Shown here: positions 44,764-53,754 of the stretch, in pieces
Layout of the letters: every line of letters starts with the position of its first letter
Position numbering within the stretch: position 1 is the first letter of the stretch
From: Microbacterium hominis
GTDB lineage: Bacteria; Actinomycetota; Actinomycetes; Actinomycetales; Microbacteriaceae
Assembly: GCF_013282805.1 (NCBI RefSeq)
Contig: NZ_CP054038.1
Span: 2,232,001-2,296,000 of the forward strand
Direction of reading: 5' to 3'
Length of the DNA: 64,000 bases
Program-made: the position numbers and the translations under genes
Notes under the pieces: model-generated
What the model was told of the DNA's origin: nothing
The model's input: the letters and a program-made list of their open reading frames with translations, nothing else
Database searches by the model: none

Positions 44764-45633
44764 ATGGAGGTCCGTCCGTACCGCTCCGCCGACGAGGACG
44801 CCGTGCTTGCGCTGTGGGCGCAGATGCCGGAGTTCGTGCCGGCGCCGATCCACCGCGGCACCCTCCGCCTCGGCGGCGCGTACGACATCCACGTCGTGGC
44901 GATGGACGGAGAGCGGATCGCCGCCTACGGCGCCGGCTTCCGACCGCCCTGGGCGACGCAGGACGGCATCGTGTTCGTCCGCGTGTCCGTCGACAGCGAC
45001 CACCGCGGCGACGGCCGGGGCTCGCGCATGTGGGAGATCGTCCGTGCCGGGCTGGGGCCGGCGAAGACCCTGATGTGCGCGGTGTCGGATCTGGACGAAC
45101 GTTCCCTGCACATCGCCCAGCACTGGGGCTTCGAGGCGATCCAGCATCCGATCGAGAGCGCCATCACCTGGACGGAGCGGCCCTCCGCGGCCGTGCTCCC
45201 CGACGGGTACCGGTTCGAGATGCTCGACGATGTGCGGAACGTCGACCGGCCGGACCTCGACCGGCTGCTCTCCCGCGCCGACACCTCGCCCGAGTCCGCC
45301 GTGATCGGGGTTTCTCAGGTGGCGGGCTTCGCGGCGAGCTCCTACCCCGTGCTCGCGCTCGTCGTGCACGACGCGGCCGGCCCCGCCGGCGCGATCTTCG
45401 TCACGGGTGAGGGGACGGACGCCGATGTGCTGCTCACCGCCGTGCATCCCGACCATCGCCGCCGCGGGCTGGCGCGAGCGCTCAAGCAGGAGATGCACCG
45501 CGAGGCGTTCGAGCGGGGCTTCCGGCGACTGGCGACGTCGAACGAGGCATCCAACACCGGAATTCGCGCGCTCAACCGGGAGATGGGCTACGTGCGGGTG
45601 CGCGGCGCGCACCGGCTGCGACTCGACCTCTGA
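44764..45633 (+). CDS. Tandem-GNAT acetyltransferase
   Basis: A 289-residue protein with two GNAT folds. The first (about 1-145) has VRVSVDSDHRGDGRGSRMWEIV as its acetyl-CoA loop; the second (150-289) has LTAVHPDHRRRGLARALKQEMHREAFERGFRRLATSNEASNTGIRALNREMGY, the better conserved one. Usually only one half of such proteins is catalytic. ATG at 44764. The substrate is unknown. Confidence 0.88.
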   Translation: MEVRPYRSADEDAVLALWAQMPEFVPAPIHRGTLRLGGAYDIHVVAMDGERIAAYGAGFRPPWATQDGIVFVRVSVDSDHRGDGRGSRMWEIVRAGLGPAKTLMCAVSDLDERSLHIAQHWGFEAIQHPIESAITWTERPSAAVLPDGYRFEMLDDVRNVDRPDLDRLLSRADTSPESAVIGVSQVAGFAASSYPVLALVVHDAAGPAGAIFVTGEGTDADVLLTAVHPDHRRRGLARALKQEMHREAFERGFRRLATSNEASNTGIRALNREMGYVRVRGAHRLRLDL

Positions 45634-45658
45634 CGGCGGCGAGCGCGGCGAGCGCACC

Positions 45659-47704
45659 TCAGCGCGAGGCGGGCGCGCGCACTTCTTCTCGGGCGGGCGC
45701 GACATCGACGAAGGTGTCGTGGAAGTCTCCGCCCCCGCCCGCGTCGCTGAGCCCGTCGGGGGTCAGCGCGTTGGCCGACACGCCCTCGGCACCGCGCGCC
45801 CAGCCCGACGGGAGCGCGACGACGCCCCGCCGCACGTCGCCCACGTGCGCCTTCGCCGGCACGCGCGCGCGGTCGTTGACCACCTCGACGCGGTCGCCGT
45901 GCGCGATGCCTCGCGCGCTCGCGTCGTCGGGGTGGATCGCGACGGTCAGCTCGCCTTCGGCCTTCGTGTGCCACGCCACGTGCGCATAGCTGGAGTTCAG
46001 GAAGTGCAGCGATCCCTTCGCCGTGATCAGGTGCAGCGGCCATCGCGCCTTCGCGGGGGCGCCGGGTCGCATCGACGGCGGCACGAAGGCGCACCTGCCG
46101 TCGTCGGTGGGAAACCCGCCGTCGGAGAACGGCGTCGCCCCGCGCTCGGAGTGCAGCTGCGCCCAGCCGTCTCGTTCGAGCCGCTCGCGGGTGATGCCCA
46201 TGCTCCGGAACTGGTCGCTGTCGAGGGCGATGTCGAGCATCTCGTCGTCGGTGAGGTAGAGGTCGTCATCGTCGAGACCGACCGCCGCCGACAGCCGCCG
46301 GAAGAACTCGGTCGTCGGCACGGCTTCGCCGAGCGGCGCGATGGCCGGCGTGTTGAGGGCGATGTGGTCATGACCCCATGACCACATCAGATCCAGATTC
46401 TCCACCTGCGTCGTGGCGGGCAGAACATAGTCGGCGTAGCGCGCGGTGTCGGTGAGGAACTGCTCGTGCACCACCGTCAGCACGTCGTCGCGGCTCAGAC
46501 CCGCGATCGTGAGGCTCTGATTCGGCATGGTGACCACCGGGTTCGCGCCGTGCACGATCACCGCGGTGATCGGCGGATCGAGGTCGGGGTCGTTGAGAGC
46601 CGCCCCGATCTGGATCATATTGACCGACCGGGTTCCCGGCGGCGTCAGGTCCTCGCGCTCGAGTCGCTCGGTGTTCATCGCGCCCCAGTGCAGGCCGGCT
46701 GTGAGGAACAGCAGTCCCCCACCGCGGTGGCGCCAGGCGCCGGTCACCACCGGCAGATACGCGATCGTGCGGAAGGTCTCGGCCCCGAACGCGCGATGCT
46801 CCATACCGACGAGCAGACGGATGCACGACGCGGGCGTGGACGCGTAGGCATGAGCGAGCCGCTCGATCTCCTCGGGGGGAACGCCGCAGATGTCGGCCAC
46901 GCGCTCGGGTGTGAACTCGTCGAGCCGCGCGGCGAACTCGGTGAAGCCGGTCGCATGGCGCTCGAGATAGTCGGCATCCTGCAGTCCGTCGCGCACGATC
47001 ACGTGCATCAGGCCCATCGCCAGGGCGGTGTCGGAGCCGGGAAGCGGCTGGATGTGCCAATCGGCCGACCGCGCGGTGCGCGTCGTCGCCGGATCGATCA
47101 CGACGACGGTCGCCCCCGCCGCCTGGGCCTCGCGGATGAAAGGCCACAGGTGCACATTGGTGACGATCGTGTTGGTGCCCCACAGGATGATGAACCGCGA
47201 GTGGCGGATCTCGTCGGGCAGGAGCCCGACGTTGGTGCCGATCGCCTGTGCGACTCCGGCCGATCCGGTCGAGGCGCACACCGCGCGCACGAGCCGTGAG
47301 GCGCCGATCCGTCCGAAGAAGCGCGAGCCCGGCGTCTCCCCCTGCAGGAGGCCCTGGGTGCCCATGTAGCTGAAAGGGAGCACAGTCGTGCCGCCGTGAC
47401 GGTCGATGCGCTCAGTGAGACCGGCCGCGATCTCGGCGAGCGCCGTCTCCCAGGAGACCTGCTCGAACGTGCCGGATCCCTTCGGGCCGGTGCGCCGCAG
47501 CGGATGGAGCACCCGCGCATCGGAGTACACGCGGTCGAGGTAGTGGTTGACCTTCGCACACAGGCTGCCGCGGGTGTGCGGATGATCGGCGTCGCCCTTC
47601 AGGCGCGTCGCACGACCGTCCTGCACGGTTACCTGCCACGCGCAGGTGTCCGGGCAGTCGTGCGGGCATGCGCCGCGGACGATGAGGGGAATCGACTGGA
47701 CCAT
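45659..47704 (-). CDS. Molybdopterin-dependent oxidoreductase (DMSO reductase family), single subunit
   Basis: A 681-residue Mo/W-bisMGD enzyme. The N-terminal 4Fe-4S site is C-x3-C-x3-C-x27-C (CPHDCPDTC ... GSLCAK, residues about 12-48). Then come the catalytic domains with SRFIILWGTNTIVTNVHLWPFI, VVVIDPATTRTA, DVLTVVHEQFLTDTARYADYVLPATTQVE, and the C-terminal molydopterin-binding beta-barrel (VAIHPDDASARGIAHGDRVEVVNDRARVPAKAHV). No Tat signal, so cytosolic. ATG at 47704 has GGAGG nine bases upstream. No partner subunits or cofactor genes lie nearby. It resembles orphan actinobacterial oxidoreductases labelled formate dehydrogenase-like; the substrate is unknown. Confidence 0.92.
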   Translation of the reverse strand: MVQSIPLIVRGACPHDCPDTCAWQVTVQDGRATRLKGDADHPHTRGSLCAKVNHYLDRVYSDARVLHPLRRTGPKGSGTFEQVSWETALAEIAAGLTERIDRHGGTTVLPFSYMGTQGLLQGETPGSRFFGRIGASRLVRAVCASTGSAGVAQAIGTNVGLLPDEIRHSRFIILWGTNTIVTNVHLWPFIREAQAAGATVVVIDPATTRTARSADWHIQPLPGSDTALAMGLMHVIVRDGLQDADYLERHATGFTEFAARLDEFTPERVADICGVPPEEIERLAHAYASTPASCIRLLVGMEHRAFGAETFRTIAYLPVVTGAWRHRGGGLLFLTAGLHWGAMNTERLEREDLTPPGTRSVNMIQIGAALNDPDLDPPITAVIVHGANPVVTMPNQSLTIAGLSRDDVLTVVHEQFLTDTARYADYVLPATTQVENLDLMWSWGHDHIALNTPAIAPLGEAVPTTEFFRRLSAAVGLDDDDLYLTDDEMLDIALDSDQFRSMGITRERLERDGWAQLHSERGATPFSDGGFPTDDGRCAFVPPSMRPGAPAKARWPLHLITAKGSLHFLNSSYAHVAWHTKAEGELTVAIHPDDASARGIAHGDRVEVVNDRARVPAKAHVGDVRRGVVALPSGWARGAEGVSANALTPDGLSDAGGGGDFHDTFVDVAPAREEVRAPASR

Positions 47705-47918
47705 CTGGACACCTCCGGGTGTGTCTTCGACGTCACGCAAGGGCGGTCATGCGGGTGGCAGCGCTCTCCTCGACCGTATCGGGCCTGTCAAGCCCCCCGG
47801 CCCCGGAACGGCGCGCGGAGCGGTATACAGGTGCCAGGGCGGTGCGCATGTATCCCGTCCGGCGCTCGCGCGCTCTTCATCTCCGACACAGCGACACAGC
47901 GAACGACAGGAGCTGATC

Positions 47919-48662
47919 ATGGATGCGTCGCCAGAACCGCCGTCCGGCCTGCGGCGTGGACTCGCCGTTCCCGCGCTCGTGGCCCTGGTCGCGCTGACCG
48001 GGTGCGCGGCGTCGACCTCGTCACCGGCGGAGAGCGCGAGCGCGTCCCCCGCACCGCCCCTGCTGGATGCCGGAGAGCGGGCGCTCGACCCCGGCACGTA
48101 CCGCATGGAGCCGTCGCAGCTTCAGAACGCGGCCTTTCCGACCGTGATCGTCACCGTGCCGGAGGGCTGGACCTCCGTTGACGGGTGGGCCATTCACTCG
48201 GAGAACGTGGGCGTATCGCTCTGGAACGTCGACAAGGTGTTCGGTCACCCGTGCCAGTGGCAGGGCACGGCGTTCGCGCCGGGAGACACGGCCGACGACC
48301 TCGTCGCCGCGCTCGTCGAGGTTCCCCTGCGCAACCCCACGACTCCGGAGCCGGTCGAAATCGACGGTCGCCCGGGCACCTACTTCGAGTGGAGCGTCCC
48401 GAGCGATATCGCCCACGACGGCGACGGCTTCCCCGACTGCGACTCCGAGAACGGTCAGCCCCACGACTTCGTCAGCTGGACCGGAGTCGGCACGCCGTCG
48501 CTGCGGTATCACCAGGGCCCCGGCCAGGTCGACTACGTGTGGGTGCTCGACATGGACGGCGAGCGCATGGTCATCGACGCCTACTCGATGCCGGATGCCA
48601 CCGACGAGGCGATCGCCGAGATCCACGACATCGTCTCAACGATGCGCTTCGTCGACGGTTGA
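47919..48662 (+). CDS. Hypothetical lipoprotein
   Basis: A 247-residue exported lipoprotein: basic start (LRRGL), hydrophobic AVPALVALVALTGC with lipobox LTGC at residues 24-27, then a Ser/Ala/Pro linker. The mature domain (PSQLQNAAFPTVIVTVPEGWTSVDGWAI...GRPGTYFEWSVPSDI...RMVIDAYSMPDATDEAIAEIHDIVSTMRF) follows a pattern seen in many actinobacterial surface proteins of unknown function, a beta-rich fold ending in a helix. ATG at 47919 has ACAGGAG eight bases upstream. Divergent from the molybdoenzyme gene across 214 bp. Confidence 0.82.
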   Translation: MDASPEPPSGLRRGLAVPALVALVALTGCAASTSSPAESASASPAPPLLDAGERALDPGTYRMEPSQLQNAAFPTVIVTVPEGWTSVDGWAIHSENVGVSLWNVDKVFGHPCQWQGTAFAPGDTADDLVAALVEVPLRNPTTPEPVEIDGRPGTYFEWSVPSDIAHDGDGFPDCDSENGQPHDFVSWTGVGTPSLRYHQGPGQVDYVWVLDMDGERMVIDAYSMPDATDEAIAEIHDIVSTMRFVDG

Positions 48663-48698
48663 CCGGGGCGGGTTCGGTCGAAGGGTCGCCGGCGCTTG

Positions 48699-48746
48699 CT
48701 CATAACGACTGCGCGCGGGATTATGAGTAAGTTACATTTCTCATAA
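48699..48746. promoter_or_regulatory. Triplicated heptamer CTCATAA upstream of the Fic gene
   Basis: CTCATAA at 48699-48705, its inverse TTATGAG at 48721-48727, and CTCATAA again at 48740-48746, with the Fic start immediately after (48749 or 48764). AT-rich against a GC-rich background, so probably both promoter and operator. The last copy would overlap the transcription or translation start, fitting autorepression by the winged-helix domain of the Fic protein. Confidence 0.6.
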
Positions 48747-48748
48747 TA

Positions 48749-49963
48749 ATGTGGAAGGCGATGATGACCACCGTGCCCCCGGCCGAGCCCTGGCCCGCGC
48801 TCGCCTGGGAGAAGCAGACGTGGGTGCCGAGCACCGTGTGGGGCGTCGACGCCGAACGCGCCCCCGGCGGGCTCCCCTACCGTTCGGCGCTGCCCGCCCC
48901 CATCGCGCAGTTGCACCCGGCGCCGACGTCGGAGACCGGTGCGGCCGCCGACGCCGCCGCACGGGAGCTGAGCCGCCTCGACGCAGAACTGGGCGGGCGC
49001 GTCGCAGCCTTCGCGCCCGTGCTGCTGCGCTCGGAAGCCGCGTCGTCATCGCAGATCGAGAACATCACCGCATCGGCGCGGGCGATCTTCAGCGCCGAAC
49101 TCGGCGCGAAGACGAGCCGCAACGCCGAAATGATCACCGCGAACACCCGGGCGATGAGCGCGGCGATCGAGCTCGCCGATGACGTGACCCCCGGCACGAT
49201 CGCCCGCATGCACGAGGTCCTGATGACGGGCCAGTCGCGGCACACGCCCGGCCTCTGGCGCGATGAGGCTGTCTGGATCGGCGCGCGAAGCGACACCCCG
49301 ATCGGCGCGGAGTTCGTCGCACCGCACCATTCGCGCATCGAGGCGCTCCTCGCAGACGTCACGGCGTTCTCGCGGCGCGTCGACATCGCGCCGCTCGTCC
49401 AGGTGGCCGTCGCCCACGCCCAGTTCGAGACGATCCACCCGTTCACCGACGGCAACGGCCGCACCGGGCGGGCGCTGGCGCAGTCGCTGCTGCGCTATCG
49501 CGGCGTGACCCGGAATGTCGCTGTGCCCGTATCGGCGGGTCTTCTCGCCGACGTCGAGGGATACCACCGCGCGCTCAGCGCCTACCGCGACGGGGATGTC
49601 TCCCCCATCGTCACTGCTTTCGCGGATGCCACCCTGCGCGCAGTCGGGAACACGCGCACGCTCGTGGCTGAACTCGATGAGATCCGCTCGAGCTGGAACG
49701 AACGCCTTCGCGTACGCCGCTCCAGCAACGCGTGGAAGCTGCTGGATGTGCTCCTGCGGCGCCCGGTGCTCACCGCGGCGGCGGCGGCGGCCGAGCTCGG
49801 CGTACAGCAGCCGAACGTCTACCCTCCGCTGGCGGCGCTCGTCGACGCCGGCATCCTGATCTCGAAGGCCGAGCATCGCCTCGGACCCTTCTGGCGCAGC
49901 GAAGACGTCCTCACCGCGATCGACGACTTCGCCGAGCGCGCCGGCCGTCGAGAGGCCCGCTGA
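48749..49963 (+). CDS. Fic-domain AMP-transferase with C-terminal winged helix
   Basis: A 404-residue Fic protein that transfers AMP (or another NMP) to a hydroxyl on a target protein. The Fic motif is complete and canonical: HPFTDGNGRTGR (about 230-241). An N-terminal inhibitory helix SSSQIEN (class II, S-x-x-x-E-N, about 95-101) should block ATP until displaced. Between them is VWIGARSDTPIGAEFVAPHHSRIEALL. The C-terminus (about 315-400) is a winged helix-turn-helix (WKLLDVLLRRPVLTAAAAAAELGVQQPNVYPPLAALVDAGIL) suited to DNA binding. Start ATG 48749 or ATG 48764, the latter with GGAAGG five bases upstream. No separate antitoxin gene is seen. Confidence 0.92.
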   Translation: MWKAMMTTVPPAEPWPALAWEKQTWVPSTVWGVDAERAPGGLPYRSALPAPIAQLHPAPTSETGAAADAAARELSRLDAELGGRVAAFAPVLLRSEAASSSQIENITASARAIFSAELGAKTSRNAEMITANTRAMSAAIELADDVTPGTIARMHEVLMTGQSRHTPGLWRDEAVWIGARSDTPIGAEFVAPHHSRIEALLADVTAFSRRVDIAPLVQVAVAHAQFETIHPFTDGNGRTGRALAQSLLRYRGVTRNVAVPVSAGLLADVEGYHRALSAYRDGDVSPIVTAFADATLRAVGNTRTLVAELDEIRSSWNERLRVRRSSNAWKLLDVLLRRPVLTAAAAAAELGVQQPNVYPPLAALVDAGILISKAEHRLGPFWRSEDVLTAIDDFAERAGRREAR

Positions 49964-50021
49964 CACGCGGCGATCCGTGCTCTCCCCCTGGGTTGCCCCG
50001 ATCTTCGGCAGGATGGTCGCC

Positions 50022-50591
50022 ATGGGCCTCCCCTGGGACTTCCATCCGCTGAGCGGCGAGCGCATTCATCTCGATCTGCTGCGCGATGACGACCTCGAGC
50101 CGCTGTATGCCCTGCAGTCCGATCCCGAGGTGTGTCGATATCTCCTCTACGAGCCGCGGTCCCGCGAGCAGGTGGCCGACGTGCTGCGACGGGATGCCGC
50201 GGCCACCCGCCTGGAGAGTCCCGGAGACTATCTGCAGCCCGCCATCCGTGACGCCGACGGGCGATTCTGCGGAACGATGTACTTCGAGCTGCACAGCGCC
50301 GAACCGGACCGCACGGCCGAGATCGGCTGGATCCTGCTGCCGCAGGCCCAGGGTCGGGGGTACGCGTGGGAGGCCGCCGCCCTGCTGCTCGATCTCGCGT
50401 TCGGCGAGCTGGCGCTGCACCGGGTGTATGCGGAGCTCGATCCGCGCAACGACGCGTCCGTCGCTCTGTGCCTGTCGCTCGGGATGCGGCTCGAGGGCCG
50501 GTTCGCCGAGCACATGTGGCTCAAGGGCGAGTGGACCGACACCGGCCACTACGCGATCCTCGAACGGGAGTGGCGCGCAGCGCGCGGCTGA
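50022..50591 (+). CDS. RimJ/RimL-type GNAT N-acetyltransferase
   Basis: A 189-residue acetyltransferase. It starts FHPLSGERIHLDLLRDDDLEPLYALQSDPEVCRYL, the usual RimJ/RimL opening, and has the acetyl-CoA loop IGWILLPQAQGRGYAWEAAALLLDLAFGELALHRVYAELDPRNDASVALCLSLGMRLEGRF. Homologues acetylate ribosomal protein N-termini or small amines; specificity cannot be assigned. ATG at 50022 fits the family N-terminus; the frame extends to 49977. Follows the Fic gene after 58 bp and could share its transcript. Confidence 0.88.
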   Translation: MGLPWDFHPLSGERIHLDLLRDDDLEPLYALQSDPEVCRYLLYEPRSREQVADVLRRDAAATRLESPGDYLQPAIRDADGRFCGTMYFELHSAEPDRTAEIGWILLPQAQGRGYAWEAAALLLDLAFGELALHRVYAELDPRNDASVALCLSLGMRLEGRFAEHMWLKGEWTDTGHYAILEREWRAARG

Positions 50592-50616
50592 CGGGACGCG
50601 ATGCAGGGCCGGGTGC

Positions 50617-51558
50617 TCAGCGGTCGATGCGGACGACCTCGTACTCGGTGTCAGGTGTCGGCACGACATCGAACCGGGCATTGGGCAGCAGGAGACTGGA
50701 CCCGAATCGGGCGACGGTCGTCGGAACACGGAAGGCCGGATCGGTGAGCGTCTCCACCAGCACGCCTGTCGTTCCGCTCGCGTTCAAGCGGACGACTGCC
50801 ACCTGGTTCAGCTGATTCTGCACGACGTAGAGCGTGCGGCCGACGACGAGCAGGCCGTCCCCGGCGGGCAGTGATGCGCCGCCCAGGTCGACGGCGGTCG
50901 CCTCGCCGGTGTCAGGATCCACGCGGAAGAGTGTCGCCGTCGCGGACTGGATCACCAGCAGCGCCCTGTGGTCGGGCGTCTCGACGATCCCGTTGGCGTT
51001 GAAGCTCGGCTGCTGAACCCACTCGCCCGTCAGGGGCACGGTCACGGGCGCGTCGGGAAGCTCACCAGACGGACCGATCGGGAGGAAGGAGAGCTCGGGA
51101 GCGAAGCTGTTGGTGAACCATGCGCCGTGCCGGGTGAGGATGACGTCATTGATGAACGGCGTATCGCTCGCGAGCTCGAACTCGGCGATCAGGCCTCCCG
51201 TCGTCGCGTCGATCACGCGCGCGGTCCCGGTGGGGCCGCCTGCCACGAACAGGCGTCCGAACTGATCGATCTTCAGCCCGACGGAAGGGGTGCCGGGGCC
51301 CTCGCTGATGATCTCGCCCTCGCCCGTGCGCACGTCGACGGCGTAGATGTCGCCGTCGGCGAGCGAGCCGAGGTACGCGGTGCCGCCCGGACCGATCGCG
51401 ATGCCCTCGGGCTGGAAGCCGTCGGGCAGCGGGATGATGTCTTCGACCGCACCACCTCCTCGTGACGGTTGCGCCCCGTAGGCGGCGCCCGCGGTGACCA
51501 CGAGCAACCCCGTCAGGGTGAGAGCGGCGAATGTACGTGCAACGCTGCGACCGGACAT
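50617..51558 (-). CDS. Secreted beta-propeller protein (SMP-30/gluconolactonase-like)
   Basis: A 313-residue exported protein. The signal peptide is SGRSVARTFAALTLTGLLVVTAGAAYG, cleavage before AQPSRG. The mature chain has repeated propeller blades (GFQPEGIAIGPGGTAYLGSLADGDIYAVDVRTG, VGLKIDQFGRLFVAGGPTGTARVIDATTGG, INDVILTRHGAWFTNSF, SFNANGIVETPDHRALLVIQSATATLFRVDPDTGEA). Conserved Glu and Asn residues compatible with metal binding in SMP-30 folds are present (PEGIA, NDVIL, NGIVE). A lactonase activity is possible but not established. ATG at 51558; convergent with the preceding GNAT gene. Confidence 0.82.
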   Translation of the reverse strand: MSGRSVARTFAALTLTGLLVVTAGAAYGAQPSRGGGAVEDIIPLPDGFQPEGIAIGPGGTAYLGSLADGDIYAVDVRTGEGEIISEGPGTPSVGLKIDQFGRLFVAGGPTGTARVIDATTGGLIAEFELASDTPFINDVILTRHGAWFTNSFAPELSFLPIGPSGELPDAPVTVPLTGEWVQQPSFNANGIVETPDHRALLVIQSATATLFRVDPDTGEATAVDLGGASLPAGDGLLVVGRTLYVVQNQLNQVAVVRLNASGTTGVLVETLTDPAFRVPTTVARFGSSLLLPNARFDVVPTPDTEYEVVRIDR

Positions 51559-51732
51559 GGGCACATGGTACGTCCGATCGGGCCGTGATATCAGACCCCC
51601 GCGTGGCCTCGCCCAGGCGTCCTCGCTCGGATGATCCGCGCGGGGATCGACGCGGCGCCGTCAGGGCGCACTGGCCGGGTGGGCGTCGGCGTCGTACGGT
51701 GAAGTCGTCGACGCCGGAGAACGGAGCCACCC

Positions 51733-52614
51733 GTGAGCGAACGCACCCTCGAGCTGCCGGAGGTCGATCTCGTCTATGACGTGCACGGACCGCTGCCGAC
51801 CGCGGACGGCCGGCCTCCGCTGGTGATGATCGGCCAGCCGATGGATGCCAGCGGGTTCCAGGCCCAGGTGCCGCTGTTCGCCGATCGCACGGTCGTGACC
51901 TACGATCCCCGCGGCCTGGGCAGGAGCACGCGCAAGGACGGAGAGGTCACGAACGAGCCCGAGATCCAGGCTCAGGACGTCCACGCTCTCATCGCGTCCC
52001 TCGGGGCCGGCCCCGTGGACATGCTGGCGAGCAGCGGTGGCGCGGTGACAGCCCTCGCGCTGGTCACCGCACACCCCGGCGATGTGGCGACTCTCGTCGC
52101 CCACGAGCCGCCGATCGACTGCGTCCTGCCGGATGCGGCAGCTGTTCAGCAGGCGAGGGAGGCCTACACCGCGCTGTATGAGGACAAGGGCTGGGGCGCG
52201 GGAATGGCCGGCTTCATCGCGCTGACCTCCTGGGAAGGCGAGATCACAGACGAGTACCTCTCGCAGCCCGCACCCGACCCGGTCGCCTTCGGGCTGCCCG
52301 CAGACGACGACGGCCGGCGAGACGATCCGCTCCTGTCCGACCGGTCCTGGGCGGTCACCCACTACCGACCCGACCTCGATGCGCTCCGGGTGGCGCCGAC
52401 CCGGATCGTCATCGCGGTCGGAGAGGAGTCGGTGAACGTGTACACCGGCCGGACCGCGATCGCCCTCGCCGAACAGCTCGGTCAGCAGGCGACCGTCTTC
52501 CCCAGCCACCACGGCGGATTCATGGGCGGCGAGTTCGGCTACGCCGGCCAGCCCGAGGCCTTCGCGGCCAGACTCCGCGAAGTCCTGGATGCCTCTCCCT
52601 CGCCGCGCACGTGA
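51733..52614 (+). CDS. Alpha/beta hydrolase
   Basis: A 293-residue cytosolic hydrolase. The oxyanion segment is VMIGQPMDASGF, the nucleophile elbow ASSGGAV (Ser near 97, sequence A-S-S-G-G instead of G-x-S-x-G), and the catalytic His is in FPSHHGGFMGGEFGYAGQPE. DPRGLGRSTR (about 57-66) is the typical loop. The variant elbow is common in this actinobacterial group. GTG at 51733. Substrate unknown. Confidence 0.9.
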   Translation: MSERTLELPEVDLVYDVHGPLPTADGRPPLVMIGQPMDASGFQAQVPLFADRTVVTYDPRGLGRSTRKDGEVTNEPEIQAQDVHALIASLGAGPVDMLASSGGAVTALALVTAHPGDVATLVAHEPPIDCVLPDAAAVQQAREAYTALYEDKGWGAGMAGFIALTSWEGEITDEYLSQPAPDPVAFGLPADDDGRRDDPLLSDRSWAVTHYRPDLDALRVAPTRIVIAVGEESVNVYTGRTAIALAEQLGQQATVFPSHHGGFMGGEFGYAGQPEAFAARLREVLDASPSPRT

Positions 52615-52716
52615 ACGGATCGACTCAGGCCGCAGGACCGCCACGACGTCTGCTCCGGCCCTGCCATCGTCCGGTTGTGTGAGACGGAGTATCGTCTGGG
52701 CCGGAGGGAAGTTGTC

Positions 52717-53085
52717 ATGCCGACATCCGAGATCGTCGATGCCTGGTTCGAGGAGTACGAGAATCCCCAGAAGGACCTGGTCGATGCTGTGAGGCGAGTC
52801 GTCCTCGATACCGACGATCGCGTGTCAGAGACGATCAAGTGGCAGGCGCCGACGTTCGTGTACCAGGGGAACATCGCGTCCTTCTTCCCGAGATCTCGGG
52901 CGCACGTGAGCCTGATGTTCCATACCGGGGCGTCACTCCCCGACCCCGAAGGCATCCTCGAAGGTGACGGCGCAACATCCCGCGTGGCGAAGTTCACAGA
53001 TGCCGCAGACCTCGCGAAGAAGACCCACCCGCTTCAGGAACTCGTGCGGGCATGGATCCGCGCGAAGGACGGCGCCTCGCGGTAA
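52717..53085 (+). CDS. DUF1801-domain protein (YdhG/YjhX-like)
   Basis: A 122-residue protein matching DUF1801: IVDAWFEEYENPQKDLVDAVRRVVLDTDDRVSETIKWQAPTFVYQGNIASFFPRSRAHVSLMFHTGASLPDP and a C-terminal helix LQELVRAWIRAKDG. The IKW(Q/G)-x-P-x-F core is the family hallmark. Iron-chaperone-like roles have been proposed for relatives (YdhG/Fra), not demonstrated here. ATG at 52717 with GGAGGG eight bases upstream. Confidence 0.88.
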   Translation: MPTSEIVDAWFEEYENPQKDLVDAVRRVVLDTDDRVSETIKWQAPTFVYQGNIASFFPRSRAHVSLMFHTGASLPDPEGILEGDGATSRVAKFTDAADLAKKTHPLQELVRAWIRAKDGASR

Positions 53086-53166
53086 GGACCGCGTAGGCCT
53101 GCCCGGGATCCCACCGGTCGAGCGCGCGACCTGTGCCGGCGGTCGTCCTCCTGGCACGATTGACCC

Positions 53167-53553
53167 ATGCATGCGATGGTCGGACGCGATCGGGCCGTTC
53201 CCAATCTCCCGTCTCGCGACTTCGACGTGACCGAGGCGTTCTACGGCGGCTTCGGGTTCGATCGCGAGTTCCGTGACGACGGATGGATGATCCTCGTCCG
53301 CGGCGAGCTGCGCCTGGAGTTCTTCCCGCACCCGGACCTCGACCCCGCGACCAGCAGCTTCATGTGCTCGATCCGGGTCGCCGACGTGCACGAGCTGTAC
53401 GGGGCCATCCGGCATGCCGGAGTCCACGAGCGAGCGGCGGGGATGCCGCGGCTGCAGCCGGTTCGCATGCAGGAGTGGGGTCTCAGAGCCGGGTATCTGA
53501 TCGACCCGGACGGCACCCAGCTCGCGCTGATCGAGCAGCCGGCAACGATGTGA
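53167..53553 (+). CDS. VOC-family protein (bleomycin-resistance/glyoxalase fold)
   Basis: A 128-residue VOC protein: two beta-alpha-beta-beta-beta modules, VPNLPSRDFDVTEAFYGGFGFDREFRDDGWMILVRGELRLEFF and SIRVADVHELYGAIRHAGV...AGYLIDPDGTQLALIEQ. The first module lacks the usual metal His and resembles bleomycin-sequestering BLMT proteins more than glyoxalase I. Drug binding is inferred only from the fold. ATG at 53167 or 53176. Confidence 0.85.
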   Translation: MHAMVGRDRAVPNLPSRDFDVTEAFYGGFGFDREFRDDGWMILVRGELRLEFFPHPDLDPATSSFMCSIRVADVHELYGAIRHAGVHERAAGMPRLQPVRMQEWGLRAGYLIDPDGTQLALIEQPATM

Positions 53554-53754
53554 GCGAGCACGCGCGCCCGACATGGTCGTCGCACCGCGCGAGAACTCAC
53601 CAGAAGTCCACAACGCGCCGCAACCGGCGCCGAGTGATGCCCCCTCCTCCGGAGGGCGGGCAAATGCCCGATAGACGGCCGTCGCTGTGCTGGGTACCGT
53701 GTCCTCACCGAGCCCGAGACAGTGTTGCTTGCGGCCATTCTGGAGGAGCCCCTG

